DNA from: Marinicrinis sediminis
Lineage (GTDB): Bacteria; Bacillota; Bacilli; Paenibacillales; KCTC-33676
DNA length: 64,000 bases
Direction of reading: 5' to 3'
Assembly: GCF_042685085.1 (NCBI RefSeq)
Contig: NZ_JBHUMM010000043.1
Span: 620,001 to 684,000 of the forward strand
This document shows, piece by piece, positions 26,635-35,937 of the stretch (positions are counted from its first letter, which is position 1; every line of letters begins with the position of its first letter). The notes beneath the pieces are model-generated. The model had not been told where the DNA came from and searched no databases. It saw only the letters and a list, made by a program, of their open reading frames with translations. A program made the position numbers and the translations under genes.

Positions 26635-27315
26635 ATGAATAAATTATGGTACTTATCTAAAATCGATATTTTTGAAGTGCTGTCGGATGCCGATCTGGAA
26701 GAAATCGATCGGATGGCACCGATGACTCATTTCAAGGACATAAAAAAAGGGACGGTTCTTCAATCTCCTGAAGAAGGTGAATCTGGTCTTTTCTTCATTA
26801 AAAAAGGCAAGGTGCGCTGTTATCGCCTGCATGAAGATGGCAAACAATTTACGGCGAGTATACTTGGACCGGGCAATGTATTTGGCAAGATGAACAGCTT
26901 TTCCTTTGGAACCAGTGATCTCTATGTGGAAACGATGGATGAAACGCTGATTTGTTCCGTTCTCCAGGATGATTTTGAGCAATTTTTGCTTAAACGACCC
27001 CAACTTGCCATACGTATGCTGAAGGAACTCAGCGACCGATTGCAGGAACGGGAAGAATTGCTGGAAAAGCTCGCACTGGGTGACTTGCGAGATCGGACAC
27101 TGTATCTGTTCCACAAGCTTGCCAGTCAATTCGGGATACAGGAAGAAGATTATCATCGGATTGATGTACCGTTGTCCCATCAGGAAATTGCCAATATGAT
27201 TGGCGCGACCAGGGAATCGGTCAGTGTACTGATGAAGGAGCTTGCGCAAGAGGGCCTGATCAAGACAGGCAGGCAAAAGGTATGGTTGCTAAATGAAGCG
27301 ATGCAAACCTCGTAA
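26635..27315 (+). CDS. Crp/Fnr family transcription regulator
   Basis: 226 residues from the ATG after GTGGAGGAACG. The cyclic-nucleotide-binding fold spans about residues 12-125 (GESGLFFIKKGKVRCYRL, LGPGNVFGKM), then a dimer helix, and a C-terminal winged helix (SHQEIANMIGATRESVSVLM, about 170-215), with the TRESV recognition helix of Crp/Fnr proteins. No N-terminal cysteine cluster, so not an iron-sulfur Fnr. The Arg that binds cAMP phosphate in Crp is not evident, so the ligand may be something else. Its target genes are not known. Confidence 0.88.
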   Translation: MNKLWYLSKIDIFEVLSDADLEEIDRMAPMTHFKDIKKGTVLQSPEEGESGLFFIKKGKVRCYRLHEDGKQFTASILGPGNVFGKMNSFSFGTSDLYVETMDETLICSVLQDDFEQFLLKRPQLAIRMLKELSDRLQEREELLEKLALGDLRDRTLYLFHKLASQFGIQEEDYHRIDVPLSHQEIANMIGATRESVSVLMKELAQEGLIKTGRQKVWLLNEAMQTS

Positions 27316-27371
27316 TGGATGATGCAAGCTTCGTCCTGGATGATGTAATGCGTAACAGACGAGAAGAAGGG

Positions 27372-27396
27372 GGCAGGGTTTTGAGACCTGCCTTTT
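27372..27396 (+). terminator. Terminator after the Crp/Fnr-like gene
   Basis: GGCAGG / CCTGCC stem with a 9-base loop followed by TTTTCCT, 57 bases after the stop codon. Confidence 0.65.
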
Positions 27397-27569
27397 CCTA
27401 TGTAATCCATCACCTTCCCGGACATCCCTAATCTGATGCCTGGAGATGCAAGGACATCACTGGTTAGATCCAGACCTCTTTAAGCTTCTGATGACATAGA
27501 CATCACAGAAATCCGTACATTTCACTAGACCTTCATTGATCCCAAGGCATCCATGAAAAGGAGAAAGAC

Positions 27570-28004
27570 ATGCTCGAATATATCACGTTGATGGGTACGG
27601 CCTGGTTTATCGGCTTCTTTCCAATGTTTGAAATTTATCTGGCCATTCCGAGCACGATGGTGATGGGATTGGACCCGGTGTCGGCTGTGGTATGGTCGTG
27701 TATCGGAAATTTTACACCCATTCCGTTAATCGCTTATTTCTATGATTTTCTATGTCGCTTTCCCCGGATCGGGAAGTGGCTGAACAAAATGGCCAATCAC
27801 AAATACCAGCCGCAGGTGGAAAAGCGCGGCGCCATTGCGATTATGTTATTTACCCCACTGATCGGATCATGGGCCGTGGCTGTGCTAGGCAAGGCGGTGG
27901 GCATGTCCAGATCGACCCTGCTGATTTTCTCTGCCATCAGCATCGTCGGCTATGGGATCATCATTGCTGTCCTGACTGTGCTCGGCGTAGATCTGGTCAC
28001 GTAA
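27570..28004 (+). CDS. Small multidrug export family membrane protein (COG2426)
   Basis: 144 residues with three to four helices. The N-terminus GFFPMFEIYLAIPSTMVMGLDP and the segment NFTPIPLIAYFYDFLCRF are typical of Sm_multidrug_ex (PF06695), a DedA-like family with membrane-embedded Pro and re-entrant loops; the second half has KRGAIAIMLFTPLIGSWAVAVLGKAVG. Ribosome site AAAAGGAGAAAG before the ATG. Stand-alone gene. Drug export is the family name; a transport role is not proven. Confidence 0.75.
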   Translation: MLEYITLMGTAWFIGFFPMFEIYLAIPSTMVMGLDPVSAVVWSCIGNFTPIPLIAYFYDFLCRFPRIGKWLNKMANHKYQPQVEKRGAIAIMLFTPLIGSWAVAVLGKAVGMSRSTLLIFSAISIVGYGIIIAVLTVLGVDLVT

Positions 28005-28128
28005 TCGGAGTACGTGAAGGTTGTGAACGGAGTGAAGTGGAATAGTAATGAGCTCACGCGAAACTGTGCTAAACCGCGCGAAGTCATGCGAAGCCGGACA
28101 AAGCCAGACGAAGTCGTGTGCAAAAGAG

Positions 28129-28156
28129 GCCCCCGTTGCGAGAACACAACGGGGGC
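28129..28156 (-). terminator. Terminator for the chemotaxis receptor gene
   Basis: Ten-base-pair GC-rich stem GCCCCCGTTG / CAACGGGGGC with an 8-base loop. On the minus strand it is followed by TCTTTTG, and it lies 44 bases beyond the stop of the receptor gene. Confidence 0.75.
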
Positions 28157-28199
28157 TAAAAGTTTAGTCCATATCAATGAAATGGAAAGTTCAATATCA

Positions 28200-29672
28200 T
28201 TAGCTCTTCGCAGTTAGCTTCGTCAAGTGATCAATGAGCTGCTCCAGGTTTTCCATGCTTTTCACAATGTCATGAACTTTCGTGTCCTGCTCTTCCACAT
28301 TTGCTAAAATTTCTTGAACAGAAGCACTTGATTGCTCCGTTAAACTTGAGATCGTGACGATTTCATTTACGATATCGGACGAGGCGCTACGAAGTGAAGA
28401 TGTCTTTTCTACCACTTCTGTAGCTTGCTCCATCACCATCTCTGCATTGCTCTCTATTTGGTTGAAAATATGTTCCGTTTCAATGGCGGACGACTTACTA
28501 TGGTTATTGGCAGCCATCCCTCTTTGCACTTGTGTGGTCAATAATTCAATATTTTGGTGAATATCATTCAAAATCGAAGATATCTCGCCAGTCGAAGTCA
28601 TGGAATTATCGGACAGCTTTCTAACTTCTTGCGCGACCACAGCAAATCCCCGTCCATGTTCTCCCGCGCGAGCTGCTTCAATTGCTGCATTTAAGGACAA
28701 CAAATTCGTTTGATTCGATATGTCTGTAATCGCTTTCACAATGGTGGAAATTTGTGAACTTTGTTTGTGAAAGGCCTGCATGGTCGCATCAAGCTCTGTC
28801 ATAATATGATCTACGTGTAATATTTTTTCTGTCATATCTTTCACTTGATTGCCGCCTTGAACTGTATAAGCCGCTGTTTCCTCGATCCTTTTTTTCATTT
28901 GCTCTGCATTTTGAGCAACGGTTAAAATACTTTGATCGGATACGTGCATGGACTCGTTCATTTCTCCTATACTCACAGCTTGCGCTTCAACCCCTTTTGC
29001 AACTTCAGCAAAGCTCTTGGTCACTTCACTTGTAATTCGACCGGTCTGCTGAGTGTTGACTTGCAGGTTAGAGCTGAATTGATTAAGTCTGACAACGGCA
29101 TCTTTAATATTTTGAAACACATCATCCATCTGCTGCTTGGATGCCTCGACCTCTTCCGTTCTTCGTTGTATTTGTCCGAATAATCGCTCAAACAGAACAT
29201 TGATCGTAATGAGAACGCCGTAGTCCGCGATGACGAGCATGTTGGTTAATACAAAATCTCCGGTTCGGGGGAGTTCCGTGAAATCCATGCCATTCACTAA
29301 ACCAATATTCACCAAAATTAAGACGGCGATGGCATCAATCAAAATAATCTTGTAATTGGGATAAAGCATGAGCAGGATCGCAAACGACATATTCGTAATT
29401 AAGTATGTACTTTCCATGTTCTGTGTAAGTCCATTTGCTTGCATGATGATCGCTAACAACAGGACCACGTATTGAAAATAATGGATGAACTTCTTTTTAT
29501 GATTCACATAGAACATTCCAGCGACGAGCAATGTTAATCCGATGTTCACGATCAGTGTTCCTGTATCTTTTTCAAAAAAAATAAAGAGAATCCAAAAAAG
29601 GAATGTGGCAAACGATAGAATCCAGGTTATCACAATATTCCGCTGTAGATAAATCTTGTCCTTTAAACGCAT
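28200..29672 (-). CDS. Methyl-accepting chemotaxis-type receptor without an extracellular sensor domain
   Basis: 490 residues. Residues 1-175 form about six membrane helices with very short loops (DKIYLQ..., LIVNIGLTLLVAGMFYV, ILLMLYPNYKIILIDAIAVLILV). There is neither a Cache domain nor a HAMP domain; a short coiled linker leads into the signalling domain (about 215-485) with the conserved tip NLLSLNAAIEAARAGE and GRGFAVVAQEVRKL. It may sense a membrane property or a small lipophilic ligand, or interact with another membrane protein. ATG preceded by AAGGTGG. No che gene nearby; the CheA/CheW partner must be elsewhere. Confidence 0.85.
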   Translation of the reverse strand: MRLKDKIYLQRNIVITWILSFATFLFWILFIFFEKDTGTLIVNIGLTLLVAGMFYVNHKKKFIHYFQYVVLLLAIIMQANGLTQNMESTYLITNMSFAILLMLYPNYKIILIDAIAVLILVNIGLVNGMDFTELPRTGDFVLTNMLVIADYGVLITINVLFERLFGQIQRRTEEVEASKQQMDDVFQNIKDAVVRLNQFSSNLQVNTQQTGRITSEVTKSFAEVAKGVEAQAVSIGEMNESMHVSDQSILTVAQNAEQMKKRIEETAAYTVQGGNQVKDMTEKILHVDHIMTELDATMQAFHKQSSQISTIVKAITDISNQTNLLSLNAAIEAARAGEHGRGFAVVAQEVRKLSDNSMTSTGEISSILNDIHQNIELLTTQVQRGMAANNHSKSSAIETEHIFNQIESNAEMVMEQATEVVEKTSSLRSASSDIVNEIVTISSLTEQSSASVQEILANVEEQDTKVHDIVKSMENLEQLIDHLTKLTAKS

Positions 29673-30124
29673 GGCATGACCACCTTATTCATGTATTTTG
29701 TGAGAGTTTGTTGCACTTATTACCGTATATTCGACAAAATTCAACCAAAACCTCTGTAAATCAGTCCATTTTTCATACTGACTATGAATTTCCTCATTGA
29801 CTTGAGGATCATTCTGATTATTTTTGAAAGCGAAATGAAAAAATATGGATCTAAATATAGTAAGGGAAGAGAAATGGAATGAGATAGGTGAGAAAAATGG
29901 AATGAGATAGGGGAGAAGTGCGAAAATTGAAGTATTCATACGCATATGAAAGAAATGGCTGGTTTTAACCGCTTTATTTGTCTGTGTTTCTGCTCGTTTT
30001 TTTGAACAGGCTTCTGTATAATTAGAAATTGTGTGAAACGGCTCTGATTGTTCTGCAAGAGGACAATCGCATGTAAAGTTAAGGTAATTAGAAATAAACA
30101 TTCATCCAACAAGGGGGAACAAGT
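29673..30124. other. Divergent intergenic region between the receptor and SulP genes
   Basis: About 450 AT-rich bases without a credible gene. It holds two copies of AAATGGAATGAGATAGG 23 bases apart (near 29872 and 29895) and a TATAAT at 30017-30022, about 100 bases before the SulP start, but no good -35 partner. The leader of the SulP gene ends with AAGGGGGAACAAG. Confidence 0.5.
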
Positions 30125-31582
30125 TTGTCAACAACAACTACATTTAAACAATCGTGGTTCTCGAACACTCGTGCAGACGTGCTGTCCGGCATCACGGTCG
30201 CGCTGGCGCTTATTCCAGAGGCCATCGCGTTTTCAATTATTGCCGGTGTGGACCCGATGGTCGGTCTTCATGCGTCTTTTTGTATTGCGGTTATTATTGC
30301 CTTAGTCGGTGGGAGACCGGGCATGATCTCTGCTGCTACGGGTGCAATGGCATTGCTCATGGTGACACTGGTCAGTGATCATGGCATCGAGTATCTGTAT
30401 GCGGCAACGATTTTAACAGGTATCATTCAATTTTTATTTGGTATCTTAAAAGTAGGCCGACTCATTTCTTTTGTCCCGCATTCAGTGATGACGGGTTTTG
30501 TGAATGCACTGGCCATCCTCATTTTTATGGCCCAGTTGCCTCATTTTAGTGGACAAGGCTGGCAGATGTATCTCCTGGTCGCGGTCACTTTGCTTATTAT
30601 TTATGTGCTTCCACGATTTACGAAAGCTGTGCCTTCTGCCCTGGCGGCGATTATCGTGATTAGCATCGCGACGATCATGCTCGGATGGGGAGTCAGCACG
30701 GTAGGGGATATGGGGAACTTGACGAGCACATTGCCGCTGTTCCATTTACCATCTATTCCTCTGTCGCTGGAAACACTATGGATTATCTTACCTTATTCCT
30801 TGTCTCTGGCAGTAGTCGGCATTCTGGAATCCTTGCTGACAGCGACGATTGTAGATGATATGACCGATACGAAGAGTGATAAAAACCGCGAAGTGCGCGG
30901 ACAAGGTTTTGCAAATTTCATTACCGGATTTTTCGGTGGTATGGCGGGTTGTGCCATGATTGGGCAATCTGTGATTAACGTCAAATCTGGCGGCAGAACC
31001 AGACTGTCTACGATGGTAGCAGGTCTGTTTCTCTTGTTCCTGATTATGGTGGGCAGTCCGATCGTAAAAGAAATTCCGATGGCCGCTCTGGTCGGTGTGA
31101 TGTTCATGGTGTCGATCGGAACCTTTGACTGGTCTTCCTTGACCCGAATTCGTTCCATTCCGGCGGCAGATTCACTCGTGATGGTGGTAACCGTCTCGAT
31201 CGTGGTGGCCACACACGATTTATCCAAGGGTGTGCTGGCAGGGGTGGTACTTAGTGCCATGATCTTTGCCTGGAAAATGGCAAAAATCCGTTCCGCGGTT
31301 CGTACCGAACAGGACGGAAGTAAAACGTATGTCATTTCAGGACAGATGTTTTTCGGTACAATGAATCATTTTGTAGACCTGTTCCAGTTTCAGGAGGACC
31401 CAGACCAGATCACGATTGATTTCAGTCAATCTCACATTTGGGACCAGTCGGCTGTGATGGGCATCGGCAAAGTCATCTTGAAGTATCAGCAGTTTAACAA
31501 GAAGGTCACGATTACGGGACTGAATGAAGAGAGCCAGCTTCTTGTAGACAAGATTGGTCTGACGGCGACCTCTGGTCATTAA
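30125..31582 (+). CDS. SulP family anion transporter with STAS domain
   Basis: 485 residues, TTG start with AAGGGGGAAC ribosome site. The SulP signature is visible: VLSGITVALALIPEAIAFSIIAGVDP at the N-terminus, about 11 to 12 helices, and AMIGQSVINVKSGGRTRLS in the middle. Residues about 395-480 form a STAS domain. Substrate may be sulfate or bicarbonate; families are not separable by eye. It is followed by a strong terminator and a convergent uspA. A link to the sulfur cluster at the right end is possible but unproven. Confidence 0.85.
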   Translation: MSTTTTFKQSWFSNTRADVLSGITVALALIPEAIAFSIIAGVDPMVGLHASFCIAVIIALVGGRPGMISAATGAMALLMVTLVSDHGIEYLYAATILTGIIQFLFGILKVGRLISFVPHSVMTGFVNALAILIFMAQLPHFSGQGWQMYLLVAVTLLIIYVLPRFTKAVPSALAAIIVISIATIMLGWGVSTVGDMGNLTSTLPLFHLPSIPLSLETLWIILPYSLSLAVVGILESLLTATIVDDMTDTKSDKNREVRGQGFANFITGFFGGMAGCAMIGQSVINVKSGGRTRLSTMVAGLFLLFLIMVGSPIVKEIPMAALVGVMFMVSIGTFDWSSLTRIRSIPAADSLVMVVTVSIVVATHDLSKGVLAGVVLSAMIFAWKMAKIRSAVRTEQDGSKTYVISGQMFFGTMNHFVDLFQFQEDPDQITIDFSQSHIWDQSAVMGIGKVILKYQQFNKKVTITGLNEESQLLVDKIGLTATSGH

Positions 31583-31660
31583 CCATAATCGCGTACGGTT
31601 TAAGATGTTAAAGTGAAGGTACACCCAGATGCCAAACATTACAGGACGTATTATAGATAA

Positions 31661-31697
31661 AGCGCAGCTCCTCTGAAGCAGGACTGCGCTTTTTTTG
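31661..31697. terminator. Terminator between the SulP and uspA genes
   Basis: AGCGCAG..TCC pairs with GGA..CTGCGCT (one bulged base) around a 9-base loop and is followed by seven T. Confidence 0.75.
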
Positions 31698-31735
31698 GAT
31701 ATATTTTCGGTTGTATAATTCGGTTGTATAAGTGC

Positions 31736-32158
31736 TTATTTGACGATCAGAACCGGGCATTTGACTTCATGTGCGACCTGATTGCTGACACTGCCGAGAA
31801 CAAATTCCTTGAACTTGTTCAACCCGCGGCTGCCAAGGATCAGCAAATCAAAAGCTTCGGTTTCAGCTTTGTGTATAATTTCTGCTGCAGGGTCACCGAG
31901 TGCCACTTCCACCTGAAATGGAATGCCAGCCTCCCTGAAATTGCACTCTGTCCTCGTAATGTGCTGATGGGCTTCATCCTCCAGCATGGACTTGATATCG
32001 AACTGACTTTTGATCAGATGTCCACGAGAAAGAGAAGGTGTGACATGAAATAAAGTAACATGTGCACCCGGAAATTGTCTGGCTAGGTTCAAGGCGTGTT
32101 CAGACGCCCGGTTCGCGTGGGCAGAGCCATCTGTTGCGACGAGAATTCGAGAATACAT
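31736..32158 (-). CDS. Universal stress protein UspA family
   Basis: About 140 residues. The ATP-binding motif G-x2-G-x9-GS is present as LGSRGLNKFKEFVLGS, and the N-terminus RILVATDGS is typical. The ATG chosen has AAAGGAT about ten bases upstream; a GTG three codons earlier overlaps too closely with that site. Convergent to SulP, with which it forms a recurring pair in several bacteria. Confidence 0.85.
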   Translation of the reverse strand: MYSRILVATDGSAHANRASEHALNLARQFPGAHVTLFHVTPSLSRGHLIKSQFDIKSMLEDEAHQHITRTECNFREAGIPFQVEVALGDPAAEIIHKAETEAFDLLILGSRGLNKFKEFVLGSVSNQVAHEVKCPVLIVK

Positions 32159-32270
32159 ATCGCTCACGATCCTTTACGTACGTGTTTACCGCATTCTCTC
32201 ATAGAGCGAATGGAAAGTAAAGGATATTTATCGCTTGCCATCAAATGTTCATGGATCGTATGGAAGATGC

Positions 32271-32465
32271 TTAATGATGCTGTTTGGGTCGCAGAAATAA
32301 CTGTCTCAGCATATAGACCCATCCGGTACGTGCGACCACTGTATCGGTATGACGCTCGGTATGCGGAGAGGGTGTGTTAGATTGAAGAGGTTTCTGCTGG
32401 GCATTTTGCAATTCATGTTTGGCTTTGGACAAGGCTTCCATTCTGTATTTTGTTTCAAAAATCAT
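32271..32465 (-). CDS. Small basic protein of unknown function
   Basis: About 64 residues starting MIFETKYRMEALSK, with AAGGGG ten bases before the ATG. The sequence is rich in Gln, His and Arg and has no membrane segment or known motif. Codon usage looks coding, but the length makes this uncertain. Confidence 0.4.
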   Translation of the reverse strand: MIFETKYRMEALSKAKHELQNAQQKPLQSNTPSPHTERHTDTVVARTGWVYMLRQLFLRPKQHH

Positions 32466-32684
32466 CCTGGCCACCCCTTATCGTATGAATGTAGAAAACG
32501 CTTACAAGTATTATACCTGACTGCAAATGGGAGTTCAATAACAGATTGGGAAACATATGAAGACGAAAGGTCTTACAGTGATCTTAACCATCTTCACTGG
32601 AATTGATACATGCAAATAATCCTGTGCGATACACGCGGGGCTATGGTAAAATAAGCTAGACAATCATCAAAAGGAGATAAGCAA

Positions 32685-33575
32685 ATGCCTATACCTAAAA
32701 ATCAGTTTGGCAAGATGACCAAACATGTGACGAAACTTGGCTTTGGTGCAGGTCATATCGGCGATCCTGCCCAAATGGATGATCGTACAGCAGAACAATT
32801 GCTTCATTCGGTACTGGATGAAGGCATCAACTTGATTGATACAGCAAGAGGGTACGGCATTTCGGAAGAGCGAATCGGGCAATTTATCTCCCATCGTCGG
32901 GATGAATATGTCCTCTCTACGAAGGTAGGATACGGGATTGACGGGTTTGAAGATTGGACCGGAGCCTGTGTGGAGGCCGGGGTAGACCGCGCACTGAAAG
33001 TGATGAAAACCGATTATCTCGATATCGTACATCTGCATTCCTGTCCTGTAGAGACCCTGAAACAGGGAGATGTTATCGAAGCGCTGCTCAAAATGGCAGA
33101 GCAGGGAAAAGTCATTAATGCGGCATATTCGGGTGAAAATGAAGCGCTGGATTGGGCGGTTCAAAGCAAAGCCTTTGCCAGCATTCAATGCTCGATTAAC
33201 ATTGCAGATCAGCAAAGTATCCGTCAGGTGTTGCCTGAGACGATTGCGCAAGGACTCGGCGTAATTGCGAAGAGACCGCTTGCCAATGCACCTTGGCGCT
33301 ATTCAGAGCAGCCTGTGGGAGAATATTGTGAGACGTATTGGCTTCGTTTAAAGGAAATGGGACTGGCGCCAGGGGAGCTTAGCTGGAATGAGCTGGCCTT
33401 GCGATTCACGGCATTTACGGAAGGTGTACACACTTGTATCGTCGGTTCTTCGAAACTGTCGCATATTCGTGAACATATTGCCAACATTCAAAAGGGACCA
33501 TTGGACGCGAATCTCTATGCGGCTGTACGCCAGTCTTTTGAAAAAGTTGGAGCAGATTGGAAAGGCGAGATATAG
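32685..33575 (+). CDS. Aldo/keto reductase
   Basis: 296 residues. The catalytic tetrad is visible: Asp and Tyr in LIDTARGYG, Lys in STKVGYG, His in VHLHSC. The rest follows the AKR barrel with KRPLAN and the C-terminal PLDANLYAAV. ATG after AAAAGGAGATAAGC. An extended -10 (TGGTAAAAT) lies about 35 bases upstream. The substrate is not deducible; possibly a general carbonyl or sugar-aldehyde reductase. Confidence 0.88.
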   Translation: MPIPKNQFGKMTKHVTKLGFGAGHIGDPAQMDDRTAEQLLHSVLDEGINLIDTARGYGISEERIGQFISHRRDEYVLSTKVGYGIDGFEDWTGACVEAGVDRALKVMKTDYLDIVHLHSCPVETLKQGDVIEALLKMAEQGKVINAAYSGENEALDWAVQSKAFASIQCSINIADQQSIRQVLPETIAQGLGVIAKRPLANAPWRYSEQPVGEYCETYWLRLKEMGLAPGELSWNELALRFTAFTEGVHTCIVGSSKLSHIREHIANIQKGPLDANLYAAVRQSFEKVGADWKGEI

Positions 33576-33629
33576 TCAAGGATCATCTGGCACCAATCCT
33601 ACATAATGATGAGCCAGCGTGGTGATGCT

Positions 33630-34085
33630 ATGGAAAAAATTGAAAATTGCTCAAACTGTGGACAGCTTAGCCGTGTTAATCATCGGGAACTGTGTCCGTC
33701 GTGCAATCAGAACTTAGACTTGAATATGGCTCATATCTTGAGATATTTGCGTGATTACAGGAATGCGAATGTGGAAGAGGTTAGTCAGGCGACCCGAGTT
33801 CCCATAGAGACCATCCGAAAATACGTGATGGAAGGGCGGATTCTGACGCATGAGTATCCAAATTTGGCCTATGCGTGTTATTTTTGTGAGGAGTTAATTA
33901 CGAAAGGTTATCTATGCAAGGTGTGTGCGACCAAATTCCTGATGGAATTTCAGGAAGTGCTTATGAAGGAAGGATACACATCTATTGATGACTACGTAAA
34001 GCGCAGTCAATCTGGCAAGCGAATTCCTGCATTGGATCGCTATGTGGTCGAGAGCAAAAATACCCGAAAGAAAGCACAGGGTTAA
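33630..34085 (+). CDS. Zinc-ribbon and helix-turn-helix protein of the flagellar-operon YvyF-like type
   Basis: 151 residues. An N-terminal zinc ribbon (CSNCGQL...CPSC), then a DNA-binding-like helix-turn-helix (EVSQATRVPIETIRKYVMEG), and a second cysteine cluster (CYFC...CKVC). This order matches the TIGR03826 / YvyF-type family normally found beside flagellar genes. Here there is no flagellar gene near. It overlaps nothing and ends four bases before the convergent bluB. Start chosen at the ATG after GGTGATG; an ATG eight codons earlier is possible. Confidence 0.6.
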   Translation: MEKIENCSNCGQLSRVNHRELCPSCNQNLDLNMAHILRYLRDYRNANVEEVSQATRVPIETIRKYVMEGRILTHEYPNLAYACYFCEELITKGYLCKVCATKFLMEFQEVLMKEGYTSIDDYVKRSQSGKRIPALDRYVVESKNTRKKAQG

Positions 34086-34089
34086 AAGG

Positions 34090-34764
34090 TTAAGATTTTT
34101 TCGGTGATATCTGCTGTTGTTGACCCCATTGATTGTCAAAGACAAGCTGTTGAAGAGATCTTCGCTTCTCCCAGTCCTTCAGCTCCAGGATGGGTTTGTC
34201 CGGGTAATCATCGGTATAGCCCAGCGAGATTAATGCCATTGGATCGATATGGTACGGGATTTGCAGCAGGGTGCGAACATCAGCTTTTTTATAAAAGCTC
34301 ACCCAGCCCATTGCTACGCCTTCCGCATAAGCAGCCAGCCACATATTCTGGATGGCGCAACTGACCGACATGCTGTCAGTTTCCGGAATGGAATTACGAC
34401 CCAGAACATGATCCCCGCCACGCGTTGGATCACAGGTCACACAAAGGGTCACCGGAGCTTCGAGAATACCGGCAATTTTCATTTCGAGAAAGGTAAGTTC
34501 CCGTCCTGTCCCTTCATAGTGAATGGCCAGGGCTCTCTTTTCCTTCTCCACTGCATGGGCCAGCGAGACCTTGACGGCCGGGTCCTGAATGATGATGAAA
34601 TTCCAGGGCTGCATCAGTCCGACAGAAGGGGCCTGATGCGCTGCAAGCAACAGTTTGTCGAGGATTTCGGGTGGAATCGGATCGGGCAAAAAGCTTCGAA
34701 TGTCCCTGCGTTGTGAGATCGCTTTATAGACGCCTGCTTTTTCCTGTTCGGTCAATCGATGCAT
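34090..34764 (-). CDS. bluB: 5,6-dimethylbenzimidazole synthase BluB
   Basis: 224 residues from the ATG with CAGGAGG eight bases upstream. The nitroreductase-fold signature of BluB is present: RRDIRSFLPDPIP and APSVGLMQPWNFI, with ISLGYTDDYPD near the C-terminus. BluB splits reduced FMN to make the lower ligand of vitamin B12. A longer reading frame exists upstream without a ribosome site. No other cobalamin gene is next to it, but the B12-controlled metE lies 20 kb to the right. Confidence 0.8.
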   Translation of the reverse strand: MHRLTEQEKAGVYKAISQRRDIRSFLPDPIPPEILDKLLLAAHQAPSVGLMQPWNFIIIQDPAVKVSLAHAVEKEKRALAIHYEGTGRELTFLEMKIAGILEAPVTLCVTCDPTRGGDHVLGRNSIPETDSMSVSCAIQNMWLAAYAEGVAMGWVSFYKKADVRTLLQIPYHIDPMALISLGYTDDYPDKPILELKDWEKRRSLQQLVFDNQWGQQQQISPKKS

Positions 34765-34914
34765 GCTGACGGCCTCCTGTCCCACCGAAACTGGTTTTAT
34801 CATATCATATGCGAATCCAGTCGCAGAAGGGATCGCAGGATCAATTTTTGTCGGAAATGAAATGATTCTCAGGAAGCAGTTCATGGAGGAATATCTGTGA
34901 AGGAGGTCATGTAT

Positions 34915-35457
34915 ATGTCGGGCGGCAGTAAATTTCTCATGACGGTGCTGGTGCTTCTGACCTTGGTGGGTGCCTTTTCAACGAGTGATAGGTTGTTTTT
35001 CATCCTTTTAATTGGGACATTGGGGTCTGGCGTGTTGTACTATTTGTCTATCATTGTGCATCAAGTCAGGCAAATGAACATCCGAATGCTGGGTTTGCCT
35101 CTGACGAATGCGCAGATCGATACGATCATTCAGCATTCGCCAACCTTTACGATCGAATCGGATGATTTCGACGTTCATGAGCCCTTTAGCCTATATGCCT
35201 TGTGCGTTATCGACGGGGAGTCCTATCTTTCTGTTCGTGTGTTTACCAAGTATGTTCAGATCACAGAATATGAGCTTGTATTTGAATGGCCGGACTTGCC
35301 TGCAACCATCATTCATTGTGAGAATCAATATGTGACAGGCGCCAGCGCATTTGAGCATGTCATAGAGCGCTATGTGTCCTGTTCGGCGTTAGGACTGAAG
35401 ATGGAACGAGAAGGTAATGTGCTGAAGCTGAGTATGAATAAACAAATGACTAAATAA
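34915..35457 (+). CDS. Hypothetical protein with N-terminal membrane helices
   Basis: 180 residues. Two helices (FLMTVLVLLTLVGAFST and LFFILLIGTLGSGVLYYLSIIV) are followed by a soluble domain of about 120 residues, with no recognised motif. The ATG is placed eight bases after AAGGAGGT. It ends before a 14-bp tandem repeat and a terminator. Confidence 0.65.
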   Translation: MSGGSKFLMTVLVLLTLVGAFSTSDRLFFILLIGTLGSGVLYYLSIIVHQVRQMNIRMLGLPLTNAQIDTIIQHSPTFTIESDDFDVHEPFSLYALCVIDGESYLSVRVFTKYVQITEYELVFEWPDLPATIIHCENQYVTGASAFEHVIERYVSCSALGLKMEREGNVLKLSMNKQMTK

Positions 35458-35486
35458 GCGAACCGACATAAATGAAACCGATATTG

Positions 35487-35542
35487 ACGTATCGACATAA
35501 ACGTATCGACATAAACGTATCGACATAAACGTATCGACATAA
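35487..35542. repeat. Four exact tandem copies of a 14-bp unit
   Basis: ACGTATCGACATAA is repeated four times without mismatch, with two degenerate copies just to the left (CGACATAAATGAAACCGA). It lies after the stop of the hypothetical membrane gene and directly before the terminator. Confidence 0.85.
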
Positions 35543-35544
35543 AT

Positions 35545-35576
35545 AAAACCGACGCCTAGATACTGGCGTCGGTTTT
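35545..35576. terminator. Bidirectional terminator
   Basis: Twelve-base stem AAAACCGACGCC / GGCGTCGGTTTT with an 8-base loop, T-rich on both strands, between convergent genes. Confidence 0.88.
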
Positions 35577-35583
35577 CACTTGC

Positions 35584-35937
35584 TTATAGAATGATGATTT
35601 CGTAGTCTTCGCTAACCAGTTGGGCAATGCTGGGATGACCGCCTACATCTCCGATCGACTGCAAACCTGATGAGGATACAGACTCGTTAACACCATACGC
35701 ATTCGCACAGAACTCACATACGCCTTCAATCACGCCGAGTTCTTTGACTTGTTTATATAATGGATTGAATTGGTTTTCCGGATCTTCGAATTTTTGTACC
35801 CATGCTGTTCCAGCTCCGTCAAAAATCACTTTCACCTGATGGCCAGCTTCATGCAGTTCCTGCGAATAGAGCAGGCTGTGCAGAGCTTTGGCTCCTTCTT
35901 GTTCTCCAGCATGTACGAAAATGGCTACCTTTTTCAT
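35584..35937 (-). CDS. DsrE/DsrF-like small protein
   Basis: 117 residues from the ATG with AAAGGAGAGAA upstream; a longer frame lacks a ribosome site. The N-terminus KKVAIFVHAGEQEGAKALHSLLY and the central GVCEFCANAYGV (two cysteines, one probably the reactive one) fit the DsrE/DsrF/YchN family, which carries sulfane sulfur or acts in redox reactions. It is alone here, away from the sulfur cluster at the right end of the window. Confidence 0.75.
   Translation of the reverse strand: MKKVAIFVHAGEQEGAKALHSLLYSQELHEAGHQVKVIFDGAGTAWVQKFEDPENQFNPLYKQVKELGVIEGVCEFCANAYGVNESVSSSGLQSIGDVGGHPSIAQLVSEDYEIIIL

Noticed and set aside
28014..28217. 67-residue frame running through the terminator hairpin
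   Set aside because: Crosses a strong terminator and has low-complexity non-coding composition.
29871..29915. Direct repeat as an insertion-site duplication
   Set aside because: Only 17 bases with 23-base spacing and no mobile element between; local slippage is more likely.
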